A stretch of 64,000 nt of DNA from Bettongia penicillata ogilbyi. Lineage: Eukaryota; Chordata; Mammalia; Diprotodontia; Potoroidae. Positions 21,561-34,296 of the stretch are shown piece by piece. A model generated the notes under the pieces. That model did not search any database. It saw only the letters and a list, made by a program, of their open reading frames with translations, and was not told the DNA's origin. The translations under genes were made by a program, and so were the position numbers. The stretch lies in NCBI GenBank assembly GCA_023548195.1, contig JAJHZJ010000251.1, forward strand, positions 372,001 to 436,000, given 5' to 3'. Position 1 is the first letter of the stretch. Each line of letters opens with the position of its first letter.

Positions 21561-21985
21561 CAGCCACCCCAACATTTACCCTATTAAGGTAAGTTTACTT
21601 AAAAATAGATTGCTTTCTTTTAAGAAGCAATTTTTGCTTGAAAGGGTTAAAAAAATAGTAAAACCTTCAAACTACCGTAGAGAGGAATATAGAAAGTCTT
21701 CGAAATTGTCGATGCCTGGATCCGAGCTTATCAACAGAGCTTTCTTGTGGTGAGTTGGTGAAAAATGTTTTGGGGAACTTCCCTCTACCCTTTCCTGATG
21801 CTGCCACCCTCCAGTTGGGGCTCTTACAAACTTGTTAAAAGTTCACCACAGGTTACTGATGTGATGTAACCTTTCCATCAAGAAGTTCTTTCAGTGCCAT
21901 CAAGTTAAGTAGAAACGGGCCCTTGAACTGTACATGAGGACCTCTTCTGGCTGCATATTGGCTTAGAAAGTCAAAAATTAGCATG
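21561..21985. other. Unclassified sequence
   Basis: No recognised element. The region contains GATGTGATGTAACCTTTCC and other non-diagnostic words. Confidence 0.35.
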
Positions 21986-22115
21986 ATATGTGTTGTATTA
22001 CATTTTTATTTATTTTGTCAAGCATTTCCCAATTACATTTTAGCCTGATTCCTGCCATCCAAGAGTTTTGCAGGCCATAGCCTGGGAGCTTGACACCTTT
22101 GCTCTGGATTTCGTC
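21986..22115 (+). mobile_element. Marsupial DNA-transposon-like repeat, copy 1
   Basis: ATTTTTATTTATTTTGTCAA, CCCAATTACATTTTAGCCTG and GAGCTTGACACCTTTGCTCT have the same order in 38585-38705. The GACxCCxTTGCTCT end resembles hAT-like non-autonomous elements. Confidence 0.6.
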
Positions 22116-22164
22116 TCTCCTTGGTGGTGCTGACCTCTCCTCTCAAAGTTCTGGGTACTTGCTC

Positions 22165-22880
22165 CTAGTTAGAACCATAAGACTTAGAGCTAAGAAGGAC
22201 CTCAGAGACCATCTAGTTCAATTCTGTCCATTTTACAAATGAAAAAACTGAAGGCTAATTAGTTGAAACACCATGTCCAAGGTGAGAGAGGTGGAAAGCA
22301 ATAGAGTCATGATATAAACCAGGGGTATCAGGCCCAAAATCCAATGTTCACTCTACTAATTTACAGGCAGCTATTTGTAGTCTAATTATTGACTTGTAGG
22401 CAGAGACCCTCCTGACCTATCTGCCTCCTCCCTTCTCCTGTTTCAGAGAGCCTGGGAAGGCATGAATAGGGAAAGGCCACAGGAAATGATGAGAAACATA
22501 TCTGTGGCAGGGAGATGCTATTGCCAAGGTCAGTTAGCAGGATACTCAAAGGAGGATTAACTTTGTGCATTTCCAAGAACTGAGCTCAAAGCAGCTTCTG
22601 TTCTACTGGGTGTGGGCAAGGTACTTACAAGGTCAAGGAGAGGAGAAGGCTCCCAGCCACTTGTTACATTCTCTTTGTGCCTTGTTTTCTTGTCTATTGT
22701 GTACTATTTCATAGAAATGATTTAAACCTGGAAGGGACCTCAAAGGTCCCTCGTTTTATATAATCAGAAATGGAAACTTACAGAGGTTATGAAATTGGTC
22801 AGTAGCTATTAAGTGTCAGAAGTGGAATTTTAAATCTCCATCTTCCTGACTTCTACATCCCACACGCTATCCACTACATT
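22165..22880 (-). mobile_element. Two antisense MIR copies flanking unclassified DNA
   Basis: Positions about 22165-22360 (TCAGAGACCATCTAGTTCAA, CATTTTACAAATGAAAAAAC) and about 22705-22880 (AAACCTGGAAGGGACCTCAA) each resemble antisense MIR. The 22380-22700 stretch between them shows nothing recognised. Confidence 0.6.
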
Positions 22881-22984
22881 TGCTTATTGATTTTATCCTA
22901 GGAGTAATGACCAATGTATGCAACATTCAGGTGTTTTTGTTTCCTTTGGGGGAGCACCAGTTCCAAAATGCCAAGTCCACGTGA

Positions 22985-23110
22985 CTTCTGGCTCAATGAA
23001 AATCCCTTTCAGATTGCCTTCCATCTACTTATGTGTCTGTCTTGTATGTACATAGTTTGCATAATCTGTCTCCCATTAGAATAGGAGCTCCCTGTTGGCA
23101 GGTACAAACT
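22985..23110 (+). mobile_element. L2 3' end
   Basis: ATCTACTTATGTGTCTGTCT and GAATAGGAGCTCCCTGTTGG are L2 terminal landmarks. Confidence 0.65.
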
Positions 23111-23729
23111 CAGCATTTGCCTCTGGATGGGGTCTGCAAGAGCAGGTTTCCAATTGCATACATGCATAAAGCCACTCATTTCTTGACAATGAGTTGGCTC
23201 CTGTCAGAAAAATGGTGGGGCTGAAATTGACTTTGTGAAAAAGAAAGTTCAGCATTTGCTCTGAACTTAAGCTCAGAAAGGCATGTGACAATGGTCAGTG
23301 AGTTTGGGACCCCCCAGGATCCAGGCCCTTTTGGTTGAATACAGTCAGATGAGTAGCTGTCAATGCTATGCAGTTTTTAAATGTAATTTCTGAGGGTCAT
23401 TTGTAATAGTTATTTGTAAACTAAATAAGTAATGACATCTTCCAGAGGCATGCATTTGATATCCTAACTTTACTCAGTTTCTCCCTGAGGGAAGATGGAA
23501 GATTACTTTTCTCTTAGTTGGAATTTGGATTGGCCAGAAGGGACCCAGGGCAAGCGACTAAGCATCTTGAATCACAAGGAACATCAGACAGCATAAGAAT
23601 GTCTAAGCACTTGGCATTGGATAGAGTCAGCAGAAAATGATAGGTGAACATCTTGACAGCTGAGTAGAACATCTAGTCAAGTGAATCAGGCAGAAGGAAA
23701 TAAAGGAAGGTTCTGGTTTCCCTGGCTTC
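23111..23729. other. Unclassified sequence
   Basis: No recognised gene or repeat family. Confidence 0.35.
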
Positions 23730-23935
23730 CTTGAAGACAATTCAGATCTTCCCTCCTGCAAGAGTTCTTTCCAGGTTCTGCTCCTTCTCATCCTCCCCCT
23801 CTCTGGTGCTTTCTCCTCTCAGATTACCTTCTATTGACTAGAAATATAATTGTTTGCATGTTATCTTTCTCGTTGGAATATGAGTTCCTTGTAGACATGC
23901 ACAATATGTCTTTGTATTCCTACAGCCATGGATGG
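23730..23935 (+). mobile_element. L2 3' end
   Basis: TCCCCCTCTCTGGTGCTTTC, GTTTGCATGTTATCTTTCTC and GAGTTCCTTGTAGACATGC follow the L2 terminal pattern. Confidence 0.65.
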
Positions 23936-24194
23936 AAACTGCAGAGAGCTGGAGATAGGTTTGATATAGGAGTAAACTTCTAACCACTAAAAATATCCAA
24001 AAGTACAAGGGTTGCTTCCAGAGGGAGAGTTTTAACTTTCCATGGATATCTTCAAGAAAAGCCTAGACAGCCATTCATTGGTTATGTCGTAGAGGGGGAT
24101 TCTTGGTCAGGAGTTGGTTGGCAGGAATGGGTTGAACTTGGGCACCCCTGAGATGCCTCTTCCCACTGAGCTTCTGATTCAGTGATGTTGGTAT

Positions 24195-24365
24195 AACAGA
24201 AAGAGTGCTAGCTCTGGATTCAGAGGCTCTGATGCATACTATCTATGTGACCTTAGGCAAGTCACATAACCTCCCTCAGTCTCAGTTTCCCCATCTATAA
24301 AATGAAGGAATTAGACTAGGCAGTCTCTGAGGTCCCTTTCAGCTCTAGTGCTAGGATCCTATCAC
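24195..24365 (+). mobile_element. MIR, sense, well preserved
   Basis: CTTAGGCAAGTCACATAACC, CTCAGTTTCCCCATCTATAA and GTCTCTGAGGTCCCTTTCAG give core and arm. Confidence 0.85.
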
Positions 24366-24484
24366 ACTATGAATTTTTAGTCAAGCCAGTTTGCAAAGAT
24401 TAGAACCATAGTACAGGGTTAGAATAGTAGCAAGAACAAGGCTGTAATTACTAAGGCTCTGTACATGGATCTTCAGAAATACTC

Positions 24485-24973
24485 AATGCCCATCAATCGG
24501 AGAATGGCTAAACAAATTGTGGTATATGATAGTGATGGAATACTACTGTGCTTTAAAAAATGATGAGCAGGAAGATTTCAGAAAAGTTTGGAAACACAGC
24601 AACTGATGCAAAGTAAACAGAACCAGGAGAACATCATACACAATGACAGCAATATTGTACGATGATCATCTGTGAATGACTTTGCTCTTCTCAACAATAC
24701 AATGATCCAAGACAATTCCAAAGGACTCACAATAAAAAATGCTATCCATATCCCAAGGAAGTACCAATGGACTCAATGCAGAAAAGCATACTATTTTTCA
24801 CAAGTTGTTATTGTCTGTTTCTTCTTTTACAACATGAATAAAAAGGAAATATGTTTTATATGATTGCACATATATAACCTATATCAAATTGCTTACCATC
24901 TTAGAGAGAAGGGAGTTAAGAGAAGGAGGGAGAAATTTGGAACTCAAAATTTAAAAAATAGAATGTTGAAATA
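24485..24973 (+). mobile_element. L1 3' UTR
   Basis: GCCCATCAATCGGAGAATGG, AACAAATTGTGGTATATGAT, AACCAGGAGAACATCATACA, CAAGACAATTCCAAAGGACT and ATTTGGAACTCAAAATTT give the complete marsupial L1 3' UTR order. The A-rich end passes directly into the GGAA array. Confidence 0.9.
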
Positions 24974-25436
<463 letters not shown>

Positions 25437-27070
25437 AAAGCCCCTCATACTAGTGAGAGGAACAGTGAGTTTACTCCCCTGGAAATAGGCAGACTGTACA
25501 TCTGTCCACATGCTATAGCCAGTGCCCCAATTCCATTTAACCACTCAATTAGTTTTTACAAAGGGTCATTCATTTTGAATATGTTTTACAAAAACAAACA
25601 CAGAAATATCTTACCCTACCCTCTCCCCCAACTCTTCTGTCACTTTAGGCATGTACTCCTTCCTACTACCTCCTCTCTAGGGAAAGGAGACTCACTCAGT
25701 ACATTTTCCAGATATACATTGATCCCATCAGATTCACTTCCAGAATGCACAAATGCTGTATGAGCCCTTATCTCAGCTACCTAGGCCAGGGATGCCAAAG
25801 GTCACTTCTTGTTACTCTCACATCTATGCTGGGTTATCTGCAAGAATCGTCTTTGTATTCTGACTCTGGGATTCCTGTGACTTGCTCTTCTAAAGCCTAG
25901 CTTAATCTCCTTTGCCTAAAAGGAAAAAGAGCAAATGCAGAGGCCCAGGCCTGAGATCTGTTTCTTGGGGTCACATGGCCTGGATGCCTAGTCTAAAGAG
26001 TCCAACCAGGAACAGAACAGGTGAAAGGACTGAGGCAAGAGAAATGGCCCCAAAGAAGAGTCCAGGGCAGGGCTGACAGGCCTTCTTGAATGCAACTGTG
26101 GCTGGTTAGCATACTTCCTCTTTACTACAGTCAGCTGGCTGAACCCTTCTCAGAATGTCCACTCATATGCCACAATCTCTCCAAGCCATTTCCATGCCAT
26201 GTCCTTCCAACTTTCCTGTAGACCACTTTCCTATTTTCCCTTTTTTGAACCACTGGAAGCTGCCCATGCCCCAGACCCCATTAAGCAGAATCAATCCCAG
26301 CTTCCAGCATGGGATTATTGACATGTTACTTAAGTGATCCCAGCTTTAAAACTAAGAGCAGGAGTTCTTAACCCTTTTTTGGTATTCATGGATCACTTTG
26401 GAAGACTGTGGACTCCTTAGAATAATGTTTGTAATTGCATAAAATAAGCAGGATTACAAAGGAAGTCAATTATATTGGAATACAATTATCATATTTAAAA
26501 AAAAAAAGCAGAGAGTTCAGATTAAAATCCCTGAATTAGAGAAATTCATAGTGAGTGGTACAACCCTGAGCACCTTTATACTTAAATTATGAGAGGCTGT
26601 AATGTCCTAATTAATAACAAATCACTTTTGCTGGGGGTGGAGGAGCAGACTGATTCAGATACCACATTAGTTCAAACTTGATAATGGAATAAAATGAGGC
26701 ACTCCTTGGTCATTGAGCAAAACAAAACAAAGTTTGCTTAGCTCTAACATAGGAAGGACATTCAATAAGAATACTTAACTCTAGATGTATGTCCCTCCCT
26801 CTCTGGTCTGCAAGTGAGGGTGTGGTGATTCTGGTGGTCTCTGGACATCCACTAGTCTGAAGTCTCAGACCCCATGTAGGTGGGCCTTAGGTGACCTGAA
26901 AGCCATATTACTGTAGCTAACGGTTACCCAGAAACTTCCATCAAAAAAAGCACAGCTTGATCTTGTCCAATCAAACCCCAGCTTTGTCACCTTTTGGGGG
27001 AAGTCTAGCTTAACCCACATGGAGAATTGGCAGGGGGATCTCCAGTAGATATTTGCCCTGTCACAGCTTT
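25437..27070. other. Mostly unclassified, non-coding
   Basis: About 1.6 kb with no confident element. 26560-26640 includes CTAATTAATAACAAATCACT. 26690-27060 contains moderately GC-rich stretches (GTGAGGGTGTGGTGATTCTG) that could be an LTR, without proof. Confidence 0.35.
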
Positions 27071-27074
27071 ATAG

Positions 27075-27265
27075 ACATCTCCTTCGATCCCACAAAATCC
27101 CCATGAGATGGCTGCTATTAATATACTCATTTTACAGATGAGAAGACAGAGACTTAAAAGAGTTTAAGTCACTTGTCCAGGGTTACACAGCCAGTAAGTG
27201 TCTGAGGCAGGATTTAAACTCAGGTGTCTTCCTGACTCAAAGTCCAGCACTCTACATGCTAAGAA
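27075..27265 (-). mobile_element. MIR, antisense
   Basis: CATTTTACAGATGAGAAGAC, GTCCAGGGTTACACAGCCAG and TTTAAACTCAGGTGTCTTCC are an antisense MIR. Confidence 0.85.
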
Positions 27266-27399
27266 CATAAGAGTCCTTGAGGGGGCCAACAGATATCCTT
27301 CTCCAGTTCTATAGGACTGGCTAAAACATATGCTTTGTTGTCAGAGTCTTCAAGAACCCAGGGTCCCCATCCCCAGTAGGGCCTAAGGTTTGCGTGTGG

Positions 27400-27650
27400 T
27401 TGTTCACTTGTTTTCATTCTGGCTTGACACTTCATGACCCTATTTATTATTTTCTAGGCAAAGATACTGGAGTGGTTTGTCATTTCCTTCTCCAGCTCTT
27501 TTTATAGTTGAGGAAACTGAGGCAAATAGGGCTAAGTGACTTGCCTAAGGTCACATAGCTAGTAAGTGTCTGAGATCAGATTTGAACTCAGGAAGATGAG
27601 ACTTCCTGACTCCAGGTCCAGCACTCTATCTGCTGTGCCACCTAACTGTC
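27400..27650 (-). mobile_element. MAR1/WSINE, antisense, near full length
   Basis: GGCAAAGATACTGGAGTGGT, GAGGAAACTGAGGCAAATAG, AGGTCACATAGCTAGTAAG and CACTCTATCTGCTGTGCCAC cover tail, core and tRNA-like head. Confidence 0.9.
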
Positions 27651-27899
27651 CAAGGTTTATGTAGATAAGTTATTACTATTTCCCTGAGGGTTCTGTAGAT
27701 ATGACAAGGAAATTAATAGAGGGAGAAAACACACTGGCATAACCATTATAGAATAAATATTAAAAGCAATGTTCCACATCACAGACATTTCTTGATTTGA
27801 CTAAAAATAACTTTATAAGTTTGTATCAAGTCACAGTTCTTAATAATCTTGTGTCAGAGTAGCAGAAGAGTAGATTTCTTTAACTCAAGAATGTACTTC

Positions 27900-28645
27900 C
27901 TACAAATCCATTCAACCGAGCAAACTTTTAGTAAATATCTAACCAGGGCAGAGCACTATATTATGCCGTAGAGATGCAAATTCAATTCAACAAGCAAGCT
28001 TTTAAATGCTTGTACCAGGCCCCGTGTTAGGCAGTTGATTGACAAAGGCAAAAATATAATAGTCCCTGGCCTCCATGTATTTAGAGTCTACTTTGGGGTT
28101 GCATGTACATAGGTAAATAAATAGGGATTTCTAGATGGTTAGATATGCTACCTACCCTTGCCAGAAGTGAGGGACTTAGGATGCAGACTGGGAAATTGCT
28201 TTTTTTCAATATGGCATTAACTTTGCTTGACTGCATATTTGTAACTCAGCCAATAAAGATTTATTAAAAGGTTTTTGCTTTTTCTTGAGGGAGGCAGAGA
28301 AAATAAGGTTTTTTAAAAATAGATTGATAAAAATCAATGTTAATAACCACATGAACAAGCTAAAACAAATGAGCAAGTGAATGAATGCAAGAAAGAAAGC
28401 ATTAACACCTGGATTATATTGTGAAAACTTTCCAGAGTAGAGGGCAATGTGAGTCAAGCCCTGAAGGAAGATTCTAAGAAGCCAGATAAGGAGCTCCTAT
28501 GTTCCAGGCATGAATGACAGCTTGTGAAAATTCATGGAGGTGGGAGGTGGAATTTAGCAGGAACAAATGGTAGTTCATTTGGGCTGGAATGTAGGATGTA
28601 AATTATGAAGGCAAAATAAGCCTGGAAAAGTAGGTTGAAGTCAAA
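27900..28645 (-). mobile_element. L2 3' region, antisense, broken
   Basis: 27905-28130 (CAAGCAAGCTTTTAAATGCT, TAGTCCCTGGCCTCCATGTA) and 28430-28640 (TCAAGCCCTGAAGGAAGATT, GTTCCAGGCATGAATGACAG) read as antisense L2 3' end and ORF2 tail. The middle (28130-28430) is unclassified. Confidence 0.6.
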
Positions 28646-28805
28646 TTGGGAAGGCCTATCAGTCTCTAAATTCTTACCTAGCCCTAAAATTATGTAATTC
28701 TAAATGCACAACTACACTATAATCCAGAGCAAAGGACTTTGGATCCAAGCTATGAACTCTTAAAATGAGGAACAGATGTAAATTGTTTAGTGTTTCATAT
28801 AGCCT

Positions 28806-29050
28806 AGGACAGTTAGGTGGTGCAACCAATAGTACAGTAGGCCTTGAGTCAGAAAGATTCATCTTGTGTTCAAATCCAGTCTCAGATGCACACTAGCTTT
28901 GTGACCCTGGGCAAGTCACTTAACCTTGTTTCCTCAGTTTCCTCAACTGTAAAATGAGCTGGAGAAAGAAATGGCAAACAGCTCCACTATCTCTGCCAAG
29001 AAAATCTCAAATGGGGTTGCCAAAAGGACTGAAATGACCCAACAATCAAA
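28806..29050 (+). mobile_element. MAR1/WSINE, full length
   Basis: GACAGTTAGGTGGTGCAACC (head), CTGGGCAAGTCACTTAACC (core), CAACTGTAAAATGAGCTGGA and GACTGAAATGACCCAACAAT (RTE-like tail). Confidence 0.9.
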
Positions 29051-29279
29051 AAACACATAAACTTTTGCAAGTATATGAATGACCAGAAATAGAGGTCAGT
29101 CATGTTGCAAGAATGTAAGACAAAAAAAAAGCTGGACAGCTTGAGTGAGTTGCTACTCTGATACCCCTGGGTGGGAAAAGAGAACAAAAGAAAGGCTTCC
29201 AGTGAATTGAGTAGGTTCTCTTGCAAGGGCTTATGGGAAATCATGAACAAGAGTCACACACGATGAGAAGTCATATACG

Positions 29280-29518
29280 AGCAGTTGTTGTTCAGTCCTT
29301 GCGTCCAGCTCTCCATGATCCCATTTGGGGTTTTCTTGGCAAAGATACTGAGTGGTTCGCTATTTCCCTCTCCAGATCATTTCACAGATGAGGAAATGGA
29401 GGCAAACAGGGTTAACTGACTTGCCTAGGGTCACACAGCTAATAAGAGTCTACTCATGAAGGTGAGTCTTCCTGACTGTAAGCCCAGTGCTCTATCCACT
29501 GTGGCACCTAACTGCCTA
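29280..29518 (-). mobile_element. MAR1/WSINE, antisense
   Basis: TTGTTGTTCAGTCCTTGCGT, GGGGTTTTCTTGGCAAAGAT, AGGGTCACACAGCTAATAAG and GCTCTATCCACTGTGGCACC show a complete antisense copy. Confidence 0.9.
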
Positions 29519-30320
29519 TAACTAGAAGTCCCCATAGTAGAAAAACCTTTCCAAGTAGAGATACTTTGAATGTATCAAAGTACCTGGGCAAATAGACACA
29601 GTTGGAACTCCTGAAGAAAATATTAGGCTGTGGTGGCAATCAGGGTGGAGATTAATGAGAGCTTTAATACTAAAGTGTTTGTGAATGTACCCAATCCATA
29701 GCCCTCAGGCTCTTGTAGCGACTCTCTACACTGAACTTTGTCCTTGATCCCCAACATCCACTTGGCCCCAGTCCTGAATTTCTGATAGTCTCAGGCTACA
29801 GAAAGCAATTATGGGGCTAAAGTTTATGAACTAAGCAAGCCCAGAAGCCAACAGCAGTGCCTAGCTTGAAGAAACCTCAGGAGGGTATGGAAAGGGATGG
29901 ACAAACTTTACTTGGAGCCTGAGTACAGGGAGCAGGGTGTGTAAGGGGGCTGAGCTTTGCATACCTGCAGGAGGCCTCATATTTTGTTTGTATATCACCC
30001 TTCTGGTTTAGGGAGGAAATCATGCAAATGTAGTGCACCCATATCAGGGCAAAATGAGGATGTCTGCCCAGAAAAACACTCTAAAGCTTTTTTTTTTTTT
30101 TAAATAAGTGCTCATTAAAAGTCCAGCACCAAGTAAATATCTATTGAATCTCATAAAGAATTTAGAATGGCCTCTTTTTTCAGGGTCAGTCTGTTTTGAG
30201 GAAGACCACTGGTATACCTAATATGTGAATCAGTAATGTCTGTGGAGAGAGAGAAATCCCTGCTGTGTCTGGTCCTTCCTTGTCCTTGGATCATCCAAGG
30301 TTTAGAAAAGACTGGTGAAG
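29519..30320. other. Unclassified sequence
   Basis: No secure family. The block at 29690-30010 (GGCTCTTGTAGCGACTCTCT, GCATACCTGCAGGAGGCCTC) differs in composition from its surroundings and might be an LTR. Confidence 0.3.
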
Positions 30321-30324
30321 TGCA

Positions 30325-30480
30325 ATGAGCACTGACCTAGGAGTCAGAAGACTTGGGTTCTAGCCCTGATTCACTATTTTTATGACCTTGGGCAAGTAAA
30401 CTAACATTTCTAGGACTCAACGTTGTTGTATTTTTTTCTTGTAAAATGAAAGAGTGAAAAAGTGTACCCCAAAGTGGAAG
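30325..30480 (+). mobile_element. MIR, sense
   Basis: ACCTAGGAGTCAGAAGACTT and ACCTTGGGCAAGTAAACTAA are MIR head and core. Confidence 0.7.
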
Positions 30481-30649
30481 AATCATGAATCAAGGGTTGG
30501 AAGAGAAGTGGGAGATCCTTTCTAGCAATAGGTGTCAATGATTCTATTTCCTCTAGGTTGGGAAAAACAGATCATAGCGTAGGGAGAGAATACATCTGAG
30601 GCCATTAAGTCCAGCCTATAGATGAAATAAGCATCCCTTCTATTACATC

Positions 30650-30912
30650 ACCAACTAGGTGGTGCTGTGGATAGAGTGGATAGGTCTGGAATCAGGAAGA
30701 CTCAACTTTGTGTGTTCTGAAGCAGTCTGGCTTCAGACACTTATGAACTATGTGACCCTGGGCAAGTCACTTAACCCTGTTTGCCTCAGTTTCCTCACCT
30801 GTAAAATGAGCTGGAGAAGGCAGTGGCAAACCACTCCAATATCTTTACAAAAAAAAAATCACACCTAAAATGGGGTCACAAAGAGTCAGACACAATTGAA
30901 AAATAACTAATA
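30650..30912 (+). mobile_element. MAR1/WSINE, full length
   Basis: AACTAGGTGGTGCTGTGGAT, ACCCTGGGCAAGTCACTTAA, TCACCTGTAAAATGAGCTGG and GGTCACAAAGAGTCAGACAC are consecutive landmarks from head to RTE-like tail. Confidence 0.92.
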
Positions 30913-31980
30913 AAAACTCTAATATACCTGAGAAGTCATCTAGTCTTTGTTTGAATACTTCAAAGCAAGGGGAATCCTCTGCCTCCAAAGACAGTCTATT
31001 TCATTTGAAGGATAGCAATAATTGTTCAAATTTTAGGGTTTATTTTCATTTATTTGTTTTTTGCATCAAGCCTAGATTAACCTCTGCAACTTCTTGCTCA
31101 CGGGGTCTATTTCTGCCCTTGAGAACATGTCTCACACCTGCCACTTAACAGCCACAGAAATGAGGCTGAGGAGGGAGGATTTTGTGATACTCTCTAACTG
31201 AAATGTTTCCTACATCTATCACCACCATTGCCACTTAGGTCTGGGCAAGAAACAAAATTTCAGGCAGAATCAACCAGTCAACCAAGTCAGGAAAAAAAAG
31301 GAAAAGTCAGCAAGTTGCAGGCTTATAAAGTACTGAACACTGATGGATTATGGAGTATAAGAAAAGACTTGTCTATTTCCAAGTTTTCTCACTAGGAAAC
31401 CCCTCAGAGTCATTTGTTGCTATTATCTCCTTGACATGGTGTGAAGTTCCTCTATTTTCTGTGGTCACTTTATATTTGTCTCCAATTCAAGGTCAGCAGC
31501 TATCTAGAGGAAACCTAATTGCATGATTAGAGTCTGAAAAAAGAATAGAAAGAAGATTTATGAGAAAATCGCCCTTCAAATGATTGCCTCTAAGATCAGT
31601 TTTCAAAGCATTTAGGAGTTCCATAAGATCTTTATATTCTCTACCCAGACACTATTATTCTGCAGTCTGCTATAAAGGAAAGAATTCTAGACTAGTGAGG
31701 AGACCTGAGTCTTGATCAGACATAACTAGGAATCTTTTTTGTCTGGCACATGAAATTTGTAGGAGAGGGTGGACAGAGCACCTGAAAAACAGAAGATGGT
31801 CTAAGTGTTGTTGTTTTGGGAGAGAGTATTGTCTGATCCTCCACCCAACAAGGCTTATTTCCAGGGAGGTACCCCAGTATGGAAGGTAGAGGGAGGCAAA
31901 ATTCTGGGATGAGTCACTGTGTTTGTTCACTGCAGGAGGAAGGGACTTCCAGGCCGAGAAGGTTAACTGCACTGCCTATT
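30913..31980. other. Unclassified non-coding sequence
   Basis: No recognised element apart from weak MIR-like words. No coding domain was seen. Confidence 0.35.
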
Positions 31981-31984
31981 AGTG

Positions 31985-32245
31985 CCCCGTGGCCAGGCTA
32001 GTTAGGATTTTAGTTCTAATTCTACCATTGATTTTTGGGAAAGTCAAAGTTCCCTCTTTGGATGCTAGTCTCCTTGTCTGTAAAAAAAAGGGCTGAAATA
32101 AAGTGATTACTAAGACCCCTTACATCTCTATATCTTTGATCCCATAGAAATGTACCTTTCCAAGTCTCTGTCTCTGTATCCATAAAATTAGGGAGTTGAT
32201 CTGGGTGACCTCCAAGGCCCTTTTTAGCTCTAACTTTCTATGAAC
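31985..32245 (+). mobile_element. MIR, two partial sense copies
   Basis: TCTCCTTGTCTGTAAAAAAA, then ACCTCCAAGGCCCTTTTTAG after a second CTCTGTATCCATAAAATTAG core. Confidence 0.6.
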
Positions 32246-32369
32246 AATATCACACTCTTCAGAAGTAAAAAAAATATTATCCCCATTTTAAAGATAGGCA
32301 AATCTGATATCTAATGATAGGCAAAACATTTTGATAAGGTGATCTAACATTCAGTTAACATTCAGATGA

Positions 32370-32535
32370 GTCATCCTGATGGATATCTGGTCACTGGACC
32401 CAGATGATTCAGGAGTAGAAAGTGAGGTTGGTGACCTTGCACAGCCCTCCCTCACTCAGAACAAAGTCAAGTGTAAGTCATATCACCATTTCTCTGATGT
32501 CATGATCTTCTTCGAAAGCTAAGGACAAAAACAAC
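32370..32535 (+). mobile_element. Marsupial SINE with LINE-shared tail, sense copy
   Basis: TCACTGGACCCAGATGATTC, GGTGACCTTGCACAGCCCTC and a terminal CATGATCTTCTTCGAAAGCT with AAGGACAAAAACAAC. This order appears in reverse complement near 44990 and 63460. I recognise it as a recurring marsupial family but cannot give its library name. Confidence 0.65.
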
Positions 32536-32564
32536 ATTCAGACACAGCACCTCCTAGGTACAGA

Positions 32565-32825
32565 GTATTATGCTAATAATAACAGCTGACACACTCTAAA
32601 GCCCCATAAAGTTTGCAAAGCGCTTTGCATATATGGTCTTATTTAAGTCTCACAAAAAGGTGTTATTGGATATATCCCCATTTTACAGATGAGGAAACCG
32701 AGGTTCAGATAAGTCTAGTGGTGACATGATTCCACAGCTACAGAATGTCAGAGGCAGGATTTAAACCCAGGTCTTCTGATTGCTAAGCCCAGTACACACA
32801 CTGTCCACTACTCTGCACCACCCAT
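32565..32825 (-). mobile_element. MIR, antisense, near full length
   Basis: GCAAAGCGCTTTGCATATAT, CATTTTACAGATGAGGAAAC and ACCCAGGTCTTCTGATTGCT give a clear antisense MIR. Confidence 0.85.
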
Positions 32826-33509
32826 TCATGGTAATCACAGGAGGGAAAGAAAGAAGGAACTACATTTCAGAAAATTTTTACTTCTTGGAGTTCATTCTTT
32901 GCAGCAAATAAGATATTTCTATGCATTATAATAAATGCACCTTGGAAGACAACAGGAATAGACACATTCATTAGGACAATTCATGGAGAGGCTAGGAGTC
33001 CTTGAAGCTAATCATAACTTTCCATCAGAGCCTTAGCTGAGAAGCTCTCTCCATAGAGATCATGGACGCCTGTTCTATTAACAAAGAGGATTTGCTGGAT
33101 GGGTCATGCAACAGCTTGTCAGAAAAAATTGGAGATTACATGCCAGGTGTTCCAGAAAACATCCTTCAAACCAAGTCAGGCATGGTATGCCTCTGAGGGA
33201 GAAAATTAAAAATCTGTAGAATTGCCTTCAGAACCAAGATTTGGTTTTCCTTCCCTAATAAGGAATTTAAAAGGCTTCATAGAGGACTGAGCTTGTGTAT
33301 TTTGTTTTTCCACGTGGGGACTCTGTCCATTCAGTACCCAGTTCCACATAGAGGATGATTTACTTTATTATTATTTTTTTCCTATGGGAGCGTCCTCTGC
33401 TGATGTGCAGGAAAACTAACCTAAGTCTATTAATCATGGAGGCACACCTCTTTGAAGTAAGTTGTTTAGAAAAAAAATCAGGTAGGTTCATTTTACTTTC
33501 TCCCTCCAG
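32826..33509. other. Unclassified sequence
   Basis: No repeat family or gene recognised. Confidence 0.35.
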
Positions 33510-33755
33510 CAACATTTTGTTAGCTGTTCAATCACGTCTAACTCTTTCTGACCCTGTGGGCCATGCTGTCCACGGGGTTTTCTTGGAAAAGACACTGGAG
33601 TGGTTTGCCATTTCCTTCTCCAGTGGATTAAGGCTAAGAGAAGTTAAGTGGCTTGCCTAGGATCAGAGAGCTAGTAGATATCTGAGGGCAGATTTGAACT
33701 CAGATCTTCCTGACTTGTAGCCTAGAGCTCTATCCACTGCTCCATCTGGCTATCT
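33510..33755 (-). mobile_element. MAR1/WSINE, antisense
   Basis: GTTCAATCACGTCTAACTCT, GGTTTGCCATTTCCTTCTCC, TTTGAACTCAGATCTTCCTG and GCTCTATCCACTGCTCCATC. Part of the core is deleted. Confidence 0.85.
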
Positions 33756-33784
33756 CATTGTCAATATTTAATTCTCTGTTGCAG

Positions 33785-34130
33785 AGGAAGAAACACTGTG
33801 CTAGGATTCCAAAGACTTTGATTCTAGTTTCAGTTTTGCTGCTAAGCTACTATGTAACTATGGGCAACAGACTTCTCGTCTCTGGACTTCAATTTCCTCC
33901 TTTGTAAAAATGAAGAGGTTGGGTCAGGAATGCATGGTACCTAAGTTTCACAAAATCACATATTTAAAATGGAAAGAATCATAGAGATCGTCCAGCCCAA
34001 TCCCCTCATCTTACAGATGAGGAAACCAAGGCCCAGAAAGGCTAGAAATTTATTCAGGGTCAGCCAGGTAGTGAGCAGAACTGCTGAGACCTGAACCCAG
34101 ATTCTCTAACTCTAAATCCATCACCTTTGC
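33785..34130. mobile_element. Two MIR copies, tail to tail
   Basis: 33785-33920 is sense (TCAATTTCCTCCTTTGTAAA). 33950-34130 is antisense (CTTACAGATGAGGAAACCAA, TATTCAGGGTCAGCCAGG). Confidence 0.75.
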
Positions 34131-34296
34131 CAGTTTATATGTGGGTGTGTAACAATAACAAATCCTTAGAGAAAACCATGAATTCAGTCCTAAGATAGAC
34201 AGACAACAGGTACAAACAGTTGGGAGTGAGGGTTAAGTATAGCTGATATAAATGAGGGATAGATCTGAGCTATTCTCAGTAAGGTGAAGGGATCTG